This document shows positions 1 to 4,870 of a stretch of DNA of 5,768 nt, piece by piece. The notes beneath the pieces are model-generated. The model ran no database searches and had not been told where the DNA came from. It was given only the letters and a program-made list of their open reading frames with translations. Position 1 is the first letter of the stretch, and the number at the start of each line of letters is the position of its first letter. The DNA is from Bog-793 sp050010315 (lineage in GTDB: Bacteria > Actinomycetota > Acidimicrobiia > Acidimicrobiales > Bog-793). Where the stretch lies: assembly GCA_050010315.1 (NCBI GenBank), contig JBEKLG010000118.1, forward strand, positions 1 to 5,768, written 5' to 3'. The translations under genes and the position numbers were made by a program.

Positions 1-780
1 CCGACGGCGGGCTTCTGAGTTGCCGTGGAAAGCGTCGGCAACATCCTCACTTACAACGGCAGCTCGTGGTCCTATCCCGATAGCATCGACGCTGGGTACA
101 GGGTGGTTTCCGTCTCCTGCCCGACGGCGGGCTTCTGCGCCGCGGTGGACCACGACGGCAACGTCCTCACCTACGACGGCAGCTCGTGGTCGTCGCCCAA
201 GACGATCGACGCGAGCGGGGGTGGCCTGAACTCCGTTTCCTGCCCGACGGCGAGCTTCTGCGCCGCGGTGGATAACGACGGCAACGTCCTCACCTACGAC
301 GGCAGCTCGTGGTCGTCGCCCAAGAGCATCGACGCTGGGTACAGCCCGTCCTCCGTCTCCTGCCCGACGGCGACCTTCTGCGCCGCGGTGGACTGGAGCG
401 GCAATGCCTTCACCTACAACAGCGGCTCGTGGTCGCTGCCCGACAGCATCGACGCTGGAAACTACCTGTCCTCCGTCTCCTGTCCGACGGTGAGCTTCTG
501 TGCCGCGGTGGCCTACAACGGCGATGTTTTCACCTACAACAGCAGCTTGTGGTCGTCGCCTGAGAGCATCGACGCGGGGAACGGCCTGTTGTCCGTCTCC
601 TGCCCGACGGCGAGCTTCTGCGCCGCGGTGGACCACAGCGGCAACGTCCTCACCGACAACAGCGGCTCGTGGTCGTCGCCCGAGAGCATCGACGCCGGGT
701 ACAGGCTGTCCTCCGTCTCCTGCCCGACGGTGAGCTTCTGTGCCGCGGTGGACTGGGTTGGCAACGCGCTCACGTATTTG
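1..780 (+). repeat. Tandem 120-bp coding repeat, seven copies
   Basis: The word CCGACGG recurs at 1, 121, 244, 364, 484, 604 and 724. The spacing is 120 bp except for one 123-bp interval, in which a codon is gained in a Gly-rich loop. Each unit encodes the same 40-residue motif. Bases 152-202 and 275-325 are identical over 51 bp, pointing to recent duplication or gene conversion. The array starts in mid-repeat at base 1, so more copies probably lie upstream. Confidence 0.95.
16..18 (+). other. In-frame TGA replacing a conserved Cys codon
   Basis: Bases 1-15 read Pro-Thr-Ala-Gly-Phe and match the other repeat copies exactly. The next codon is TGA, where all six later copies have TGC or TGT (Cys). 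Translation after it resumes the repeat (VAVE, then GN, then TY), so the frame is intact apart from this one codon. A TGC to TGA change, a sequencing or assembly error in repetitive DNA, or recoding are possible. A nonsense mutation or an error is the simplest explanation. Confidence 0.85.
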
Positions 781-1689
781 CCTACGACCACAACCACAAT
801 TACCTCGGTCACCGCGGGTCCGGTCGTCGGCCAGAGCGTCTCAGTCGGTGTGCAGGTTACCGGGCCGAGCACCACCTCGGGATCACCGACCCCGAGCGGG
901 CAAGCCACCGTCAGCGACGGCACCCGGAACTGTGAGGCGACGCTCAGCGGGTCGAACGGGAGCGCGAGCGGCACGTGCTCGATCACCGAGCAGGCCGCGG
1001 GCAACTACTCGCTCACCGCCAGCTATCCGGGCGACGCCAACTTCGCCTCCAGCGTGACGTCCGCCTCCACCTCGCTCACGGTCGGCAAGGCCACGTCCAC
1101 GACGGCCCTTGAGGCCTCAGCCACCAAGGTCACCTACGGCGACGAAGGCGCCGCACAACTTTCGGTCACCGTCTCGCCGCAATACTCCGGCTCGACGCCG
1201 ACGGGAACGGTGACGGTGACACAGTCCACGACGACGCTGTGCACCTTCACGCTGTCGGGGGCCGAGGGCTCGTGCACGTTATCGGCCACGAAGCTTCCGG
1301 CGGGCACCTACGGCCTCGTCGCCACGTACGGCGGCAGTGCGAACGTCGGGAGCTCGACTTCGGCGGAGGAATCCCTGACCGTTGCCAAGGCAACTTCCAA
1401 AACCACCCTCAAGCTCTCAGCTGCCAAGGTCACCTATGGACACGAAGGTGCCACACACCTCTCGGTCACCGTCTCGCCGCAGTACTCCGGTTCGACGCCG
1501 ACCGGGACGGTCAGGGTGAAGCAGTCCACGACGCTGTGTGTGATCACGCTGCGGTCAGCCAAGGGATCGTGCGAGTTGTCGGCCAAGAGGCTCAAGGTGG
1601 GCACCTACCACCTCGTCGCCAACTATCGCGGCAGCACGAACTTGAAGTACTCGAGGTCGGCGAAGGAGACCCTCAGAGTCGTCAGGTGA
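25..1689 (+). CDS. Repeat-rich surface protein with Ig-like domains, C-terminal part of an interrupted gene
   Basis: The 554-residue frame has two parts. Residues 1-252 are about 40-residue repeats with the pattern CPTxxFCAAVDxxGN, then TYxxSxWSxPxSIDAG, which resemble blades of a beta-propeller with a Cys pair in each. Residues 253-554 are three Ig-like (Big_3-type) domains, about 254-353, 354-453 and 454-554, each ending in a T-A-x-Y-x-G-like strand and each with one Cys pair. Such proteins are usually secreted and surface-bound; the function is unknown. The GTG at 25 is a mid-repeat Val codon with no good ribosome binding site, and no signal peptide follows, so it is not a natural start. 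The same frame runs back to base 1, interrupted only by TGA at 16-18, so this is probably the tail of a larger gene that begins upstream. The last Ig domain is far more basic than the one before it. The reading frame is certain; the domain class is fairly sure; the role is unknown. Confidence 0.75.
   Translation: MESVGNILTYNGSSWSYPDSIDAGYRVVSVSCPTAGFCAAVDHDGNVLTYDGSSWSSPKTIDASGGGLNSVSCPTASFCAAVDNDGNVLTYDGSSWSSPKSIDAGYSPSSVSCPTATFCAAVDWSGNAFTYNSGSWSLPDSIDAGNYLSSVSCPTVSFCAAVAYNGDVFTYNSSLWSSPESIDAGNGLLSVSCPTASFCAAVDHSGNVLTDNSGSWSSPESIDAGYRLSSVSCPTVSFCAAVDWVGNALTYLPTTTTTITSVTAGPVVGQSVSVGVQVTGPSTTSGSPTPSGQATVSDGTRNCEATLSGSNGSASGTCSITEQAAGNYSLTASYPGDANFASSVTSASTSLTVGKATSTTALEASATKVTYGDEGAAQLSVTVSPQYSGSTPTGTVTVTQSTTTLCTFTLSGAEGSCTLSATKLPAGTYGLVATYGGSANVGSSTSAEESLTVAKATSKTTLKLSAAKVTYGHEGATHLSVTVSPQYSGSTPTGTVRVKQSTTLCVITLRSAKGSCELSAKRLKVGTYHLVANYRGSTNLKYSRSAKETLRVVR
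1084..1686 (+). repeat. Two tandem ~300-bp Ig-domain repeats
   Basis: Bases near 1084-1383 and 1384-1686 are diverged copies with 300-bp spacing. Both carry VTYG, then LSVTVSPQYSGSTPTGTV, then a Cys pair, and they share long stretches of DNA identity. The second copy has gained many Lys and Arg codons. A more distant third relative lies at about 784-1083. Confidence 0.85.
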
Positions 1690-1730
1690 CGAGCTGAGGC
1701 GTTATGGCTGCCACGGGCGGGCATCGATCG

Positions 1731-1757
1731 CTGACCGGCACCCTGGCAACCGGTCGG
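1731..1757 (+). terminator. Hairpin downstream of the surface protein gene
   Basis: GACCGG at 1733-1738 pairs with CCGGTC at 1750-1755, with an 11-base loop. The stem can be extended outward by one G-U and one C-G pair. It lies about 45 bp after the stop codon at 1689. There is no clean T run, only a pyrimidine-rich stretch after it. It may act as a U-less terminator, but this is weak. Confidence 0.3.
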
Positions 1758-1906
1758 TGTCCGTTCTCCGTCCTAGACGTCAAGCCGCCAGTGCTTGGTA
1801 GCAGAACGAGCATGTCCCTCCTCCGATCCGAACCCCTATGCCGACCGGATCGAGCATCGAGGTTGTTGGTGAGTGACCCCAAATGTTCACGACGAGGTTG
1901 GTTCGA

Positions 1907-1938
1907 GGTGCCCCCGACCGCCGGGTCGGTGGGGCACC
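1907..1938. terminator. Strong GC-rich hairpin, possible terminator
   Basis: GGTGCCC at 1907-1913 pairs with GGGCACC at 1932-1938. CCGACC at 1914-1919 pairs with GGTCGG at 1924-1929. This gives a 13-bp stem with a 2-base bulge (1930-1931) and a 4-base loop. Only TTCT follows on the + strand, so it is not a classical intrinsic terminator. It is the most stable-looking fold in the gene-free region. It could instead be part of an old mobile element. Confidence 0.4.
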
Positions 1939-1997
1939 TTCTGGCTCCCGGAGCATCAAGTCCTTGCTGTCGCGAGCGGCGCTTCAGGATCGTTTCC

Positions 1998-2097
1998 AAA
2001 GAGCCATTTTGCCCGCAGTCTGAGCTTCGATCGGGCTCTTAACACGGCCTTCAATTCGGCCCCATTTGCGCACAACTTCAGCCTCGATCGCGCCCGT
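1998..2097. repeat. Degenerate direct repeat, 57-bp spacing
   Basis: Two segments, about 2001-2040 and 2058-2097, align without gaps at a 57-bp offset. They share TTTGC, a central AG/AA-rich part and an exact TCGATCG (2027-2033 and 2084-2090); roughly two thirds of positions match. The offset is a multiple of three, so both strands show a repeated peptide-like pattern in one frame (RARSRLKL and RARSKLRL on the minus strand). No start signal supports a real gene. It may be an intergenic repeat family. Confidence 0.45.
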
Positions 2098-2119
2098 AGC
2101 GCGCACGCCGCTCGCCTGG

Positions 2120-2156
2120 AGGGAGAACGCCGAGCGCTCCGCACGAAGTTCTCCCT
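2120..2156. repeat. 9-bp inverted repeat (hairpin)
   Basis: AGGGAGAAC at 2120-2128 pairs perfectly with GTTCTCCCT at 2148-2156. The 19-base loop contains the palindrome GAGCGCTC. No T run follows on either strand, so a terminator role is unsupported. It directly follows the degenerate 57-bp repeats and may belong to the same element. Confidence 0.5.
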
Positions 2157-2166
2157 AGTCAGACGG

Positions 2167-2180
2167 GGTGGGCGAGGGGG
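2167..2180. repeat. 14-bp copy of the tRNA-Leu 3' end (possible att remnant)
   Basis: GGTGGGCGAGGGGG at 2167-2180 is identical to 2306-2319. The second copy spans the 3' acceptor strand, the discriminator base, the two bases after it and the start of the T stem of tRNA-Leu. Integrases often target tRNA 3' ends and leave such direct repeats. At 14 bp in G-rich DNA, chance is not excluded. Confidence 0.35.
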
Positions 2181-2208
2181 TGCGTGGGTTCATGAGATAG
2201 CGGACGCA

Positions 2209-2307
2209 TGTCGCGAGACATCGTGGACACCCGAGGGGGTGGCCCAATGGAGATGGCGGCGTTCGTGGCCCAGGCGGTTCTTGTTGAAAAGCGCAGCGTG
2301 CGCGAGG

Positions 2308-2309
<2 letters not shown>
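2209..2309 (+). pseudogene. 5' remnant of an IS481-like transposase gene and left end
   Basis: ATG at 2247 follows a GAGGGGG ribosome binding site (2232-2238) with about 8 bases of spacing. It opens MEMAAFVAQAVLVEKRSVREV, which resembles the first helix before the helix-turn-helix of IS481-type transposases as I recall the family. The expected continuation (a helix-turn-helix with a VS-type turn) is missing: after Val at 2307-2309 the frame runs into the antisense of tRNA-Leu. Upstream, a sequence beginning TGTCGCGAGACAT at 2209 contains a 5-bp inverted repeat and begins with TGT, as IS481 family ends do. I read it as a truncated insertion sequence. The family assignment rests on a short peptide and is uncertain. 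Confidence 0.42.
2287..2303 (-). terminator. Possible intrinsic terminator of tRNA-Leu
   Basis: On the minus strand, just past the tRNA 3' end, GCGCA pairs with TGCGC around a CGC loop and is followed by TTTT (AAAA at 2287-2290 on +). Position and layout fit a short rho-independent terminator. The same bases are part of the transposase remnant on the + strand, so the fold may be fortuitous. Confidence 0.42.
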
Positions 2310-2392
<83 letters not shown>

Positions 2393-2405
2393 GGACGGCG
2401 AGGCG

Positions 2406-2411
2406 ATGCTA
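2406..2411 (-). promoter_or_regulatory. Possible -10 element for tRNA-Leu
   Basis: TAGCAT on the minus strand fits TAnnnT and lies 13 bases upstream of the tRNA 5' end, the right place for a -10 box with a short leader. I see no good -35 at the usual distance. The 69-bp gap to fhaA must hold both divergent promoters; for the + direction only a weak TAGTGT at 2447-2452 is visible. Confidence 0.35.
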
Positions 2412-2461
2412 ACCCAAGGCGGCCGGAACCATTTAGTCCATCCCGATAGTGTGGAAACGGC

Positions 2462-3115
2462 ATGGGACTCCAGCAGTTCGAGCGCCGGCTCGAGCGCATG
2501 GTCGAGGGAGCGTTCGCCAGGGCGTTCCGAGGCGAGCTCCAACCGATCGAGCTCGGGCGACGACTGACGCGGGAGATGGACCTGCACCGTGCGGTGTCGG
2601 TTCGCGGCCTCGTCGCGCCGAACGTCTTCGAAGTCGTGCTGTCCGAAGATGATTACGAGCGCTTCGAAGGTTTCCTCGAAGCCCTCAACAAGGAGCTCGT
2701 TGAGGCGGGACGCGCCCACGCCCGGTCTGAGGGGTACACGTTCCTCGGCCCGGTCGTCGTCGAGATCGGCTCGGACCCGGCGCTGCCGAGGAGCACCTTC
2801 GAGATCGCGAGCACCGTTGTCGAGAACACCGAGACGACCACCGCCTGGATCGTGCTGCCGAACGACCGGAGGATCGGCGTCGGTTCGGAACCGGTGACGA
2901 TCGGCCGCATGCCCGATTGCACGGTGCCCCTAGCTGACCCGAACGTGTCGCGGCACCACGCCGAGGTCCGCCGCGACGGCGACCGCGTCTATCTCGTCGA
3001 CCTCGGGTCGACGAACGGCACGCGAGTCAACGGCGTCCCCGTCCACCAAAGACAGCTCGCCGACGGTGATGTGATCGCCGTCGGGATCACCGTGCTCCGC
3101 TTCGAGGCCGGCTGA
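2462..3115 (+). CDS. fhaA: FhaA-like protein: DUF3662 domain plus FHA domain
   Basis: This is a cytoplasmic phospho-Thr-binding adaptor. In mycobacteria FhaA is a PknB partner that also binds the MviN/MurJ pseudokinase and affects peptidoglycan synthesis. Residues 1 to about 117 match the FhaA N-terminal domain (DUF3662): MGLQQFERRLE, then GAFARAF, LVAPN and FLGPVVVEI. Residues about 125-215 form an FHA domain with IGR (G148, R149), SRHH (S163, H166) and DLGSTNGT (N185, G186), all the usual phosphopeptide-contact residues. At 217 residues it is much shorter than M. tuberculosis FhaA (about 527), because the long low-complexity linker is nearly absent. The ATG at 2462 has GGAAA just upstream and starts at the conserved N-terminus. 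It is the first gene of the operon; two adjacent stop codons (TGA TAG) end it, 9 bp before fhaB. Confidence 0.92.
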   Translation: MGLQQFERRLERMVEGAFARAFRGELQPIELGRRLTREMDLHRAVSVRGLVAPNVFEVVLSEDDYERFEGFLEALNKELVEAGRAHARSEGYTFLGPVVVEIGSDPALPRSTFEIASTVVENTETTTAWIVLPNDRRIGVGSEPVTIGRMPDCTVPLADPNVSRHHAEVRRDGDRVYLVDLGSTNGTRVNGVPVHQRQLADGDVIAVGITVLRFEAG

Positions 3116-3124
3116 TAGACCGCG

Positions 3125-3586
3125 ATGACGCACGGCATCCTCGACATCCTCCGCTACTTCCTGCTCGCGCTGATCTGGCTCTTCCTCCTCTACGCGGCGC
3201 GCATGGTCTACGTCGAGGTCCGCAGGGACCAGCGGGAGCGGGCCGAGCTCGCGGCTCAGGCCGCCGCGGGACCGAGCCACGGTTCACCGCGTCGGACGCC
3301 GCATGTTCGGATCCTCGAGTCCAAAGACCGCCGGGGAGAACGTTTCGCGCTCGGCGAAGAGACAACGATCGGCCGCTCATCCACCTGCTCGATCAGCCTC
3401 GCAACCGACAACTTCGTCTCGACGCTCCATGCGCGCATCGTCGAGCACGACGGGTCGTGGTGGCTCGAGGACCTCGGCTCGACAAACGGCACATTCCACA
3501 ACGCCCGGCGGATAGCCAACCCGGAACGGCTACGGCGTGGTGACCGGTTTACCGTCGGTGCCACCGTGTTCGAGGTCGCCCGATGA
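3125..3586 (+). CDS. fhaB: FhaB-like membrane-anchored FHA-domain protein
   Basis: This small signalling protein has one N-terminal membrane helix (residues about 8-30, LRYFLLALIWLFLLYAARMV), a basic/Ala-rich linker (31-60), and a C-terminal FHA domain (about 61-153). The FHA motifs are complete: IGR (G83, R84), S99 and H102 in VSTLHARI, and DLGSTNGT with N121 and G122. The length of 153 residues is normal for FhaB (FipA), which in mycobacteria is phosphorylated by PknA/PknB and helps link FtsZ and FtsQ at the septum. The ATG at 3125 has no strong ribosome binding site, so translation may depend on coupling with fhaA 9 bp upstream. The stop codon overlaps the pstP start in ATGA (3583-3586). 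The family is very sure; the septal role here is inference from relatives. Confidence 0.92.
   Translation: MTHGILDILRYFLLALIWLFLLYAARMVYVEVRRDQRERAELAAQAAAGPSHGSPRRTPHVRILESKDRRGERFALGEETTIGRSSTCSISLATDNFVSTLHARIVEHDGSWWLEDLGSTNGTFHNARRIANPERLRRGDRFTVGATVFEVAR
3583..3586 (+). promoter_or_regulatory. ATGA stop-start overlap coupling fhaB and pstP
   Basis: The fhaB stop TGA (3584-3586) shares bases with the pstP start ATG (3583-3585). GAGGT at 3572-3576 sits 6 bases upstream of the start. Such overlaps usually couple translation, which would keep the levels of FhaB and the phosphatase linked. Confidence 0.8.
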
Positions 3587-4869
3587 CGCGGATTGTCGCC
3601 GCCGCCGCGACCGACCTGGGAAGGGTGCGCGCCTCAAACCAGGACCGGGCGATCATCGGCGACGGGTTCCTCGCCGTCGCAGACGGGATGGGCGGGCATG
3701 TCGGGGGTGAGATCGCGGCGCGCCTCGCGGTCGAGACCGTCGGACGCTCGTTCGAGCAGCACCCGACGGCAGACGGACTCGTCGCCGCGGTCCACGAAGC
3801 GAACGAGTACATCTGGGCGCGCGGTGCCGAGGACCGGGGGCTGCGCGGCATGGGAACGACGCTGACCGCGGCGGCGCTCCTTGTGACGGGCCACGGCGCG
3901 CAGATCGTCGTCGTCCACGTCGGCGATTCCCGCGCCTACCTGTTCGGGCCGAATGGCCTTAGCCAGCTCACCGAGGACCACAGCCTCGTCGAGGAGATGG
4001 TCCGCCGGGGGGAGATCACCGAGCGCGAGGCGTTCTTCCACCCCGCCCGGCACATCATCACGCGGGCGCTCGGGGTCGACCGCCAACTCGACGTCGACTT
4101 CCGGACTGTCGACGTCGTCGAGGGCGACCGGATCCTTCTGTGCAGTGACGGTCTGACGAACGAGTGCCCCGACGGCGAGATTGCTGAGATCCTCGCAACC
4201 AACGCCGACCCCGATTCGACAGCGCGCGCCCTCGTCGCCCGGGCGCTCGAACACGGCGGGACCGACAACATCACCGTCATCGTCGCCAACGTCGAAGGGA
4301 CCGTGCCCGGCGACCCCAGGGTCGTCGGCCTCGAAGCCGCCGGCGCCGGCCGGACGGCTCGCCCCGGTGACGCCGGGGGCGCCTCGGCACCGCTGGGCCC
4401 CGCCGGGGCCGGGTCAGCCCCGCCCCGGTCGCTACGGGCGCGCACCGCGCCCCCCCGGCGACGCGGCCCGGGCGAGCGGATCGTCACGCCCTGGTCGGTA
4501 CTGTTCGTGCTCGCCTTCGTCGGCGTGCTCGGGGGCGCGGCGGGCTTCGTCGCCTGGTTCGTGAAGGCGTCGTACTTCCTCGCGTTCGATCACAACAAGG
4601 TCGCGATTTTCGAGGGACGCCCGGGAGGGTTCCTGTGGTTCAAACCGACCCTGGTGGAGGAGACGTCGCTTTCGAAAAGCGCGGTCTACCCGCCGAGCCT
4701 TCCCTTCCTGCGGGCAGGGCTCCTCGAACCCTCGCTCTCCGCCGCCGTCGGGGCCGTCAACACCCTTGAAAAAGAGAGGAACCGGCTCGGGCTCTCGGTA
4801 GACGCCGTCACCGGGCCTCCGGCGCGGGCGAGTCGCACTTCCGCGGCTGTCTTCACGAGGAGCATCTGA
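3583..4869 (+). CDS. pstP: PstP-like PP2C family Ser/Thr protein phosphatase, membrane-anchored
   Basis: This metal-dependent phosphatase removes phosphate from Ser/Thr-phosphorylated proteins, including PknA/PknB and the FHA partners in relatives. Residues 1 to about 238 are the PP2C domain, with SNQDR, ADGMGGH (D34), GMGTT, HVGDSRAY (D115), SDGLT (D189) and GGTDNITV (D228), so the metal-binding Asp set is complete. A Gly/Ala/Pro/Arg-rich linker (about 240-296) leads to one membrane helix (about 304-327, WSVLFVLAFVGVLGGAAGFVAWF). About 100 residues then lie outside the cell, starting KASYFLAFDHNKVAIFEG, which resembles the start of the PstP external domain. This external part is shorter than in M. 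tuberculosis PstP (514 residues in total, against 428 here). The start overlaps fhaB by ATGA, with GAGGT at 3572-3576 as ribosome binding site. A run of seven C (4450-4456) lies in the linker. The stop is 1 bp before pbpA. Confidence 0.94.
   Translation: MTRIVAAAATDLGRVRASNQDRAIIGDGFLAVADGMGGHVGGEIAARLAVETVGRSFEQHPTADGLVAAVHEANEYIWARGAEDRGLRGMGTTLTAAALLVTGHGAQIVVVHVGDSRAYLFGPNGLSQLTEDHSLVEEMVRRGEITEREAFFHPARHIITRALGVDRQLDVDFRTVDVVEGDRILLCSDGLTNECPDGEIAEILATNADPDSTARALVARALEHGGTDNITVIVANVEGTVPGDPRVVGLEAAGAGRTARPGDAGGASAPLGPAGAGSAPPRSLRARTAPPRRRGPGERIVTPWSVLFVLAFVGVLGGAAGFVAWFVKASYFLAFDHNKVAIFEGRPGGFLWFKPTLVEETSLSKSAVYPPSLPFLRAGLLEPSLSAAVGAVNTLEKERNRLGLSVDAVTGPPARASRTSAAVFTRSI
4857..4862 (+). 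promoter_or_regulatory. Ribosome binding site of pbpA within the pstP end
   Basis: GAGGAG lies 8 bases before ATG 4871 and overlaps the last codons of pstP. It is the best-placed ribosome binding site in the operon and decides the pbpA start. Confidence 0.75.
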
Positions 4870-4870
4870 G

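Larger units (their letters stand above)
1690..2206. other. Gene-free stretch with hairpins and decayed repeats
   Basis: No reading frame here has a plausible ribosome binding site together with recognisable protein content. The stretch holds the hairpins near 1731 and 1907, the 57-bp-offset repeat and the inverted repeat at 2120-2156. It looks less G+C-rich than the operon to its right. Together with the transposase remnant further on, it is best read as a graveyard of accessory DNA between the surface protein gene and the tRNA. Confidence 0.5.

Noticed and set aside
1..780. CRISPR array
   Set aside because: The regular 120-bp spacing reflects coding repeats with in-frame protein conservation; there are no short repeats with unique spacers.
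534..1004. 156-residue minus strand reading frame
   Set aside because: It is a shadow of the repeat gene; its internal repetition simply mirrors the + strand array.
1884..1894. Possible inverted partner of the IS left end (9 of 11 bases match the reverse complement of 2219-2229)
   Set aside because: The match is too short, lies on the wrong side to be the right end of the same element, and stops abruptly.
1682..1999. 105-residue minus strand reading frame
   Set aside because: It runs through two hairpins, has no recognisable domain, and looks like chance openness in GC-rich DNA.
2001..2040. 7-bp hairpin AAGAGCC/GGCTCTT as a terminator
   Set aside because: The loop is 28 bases and there is no T run after it.
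2447..2452. TAGTGT as -10 box of the fhaA operon
   Set aside because: It fits TAnnnT but lies only about 10 bases before the ATG, would leave almost no leader, and has no -35 partner.
3634..4254. 206-residue minus strand reading frame
   Set aside because: It is the antisense of the PP2C catalytic domain and carries no motifs of its own.
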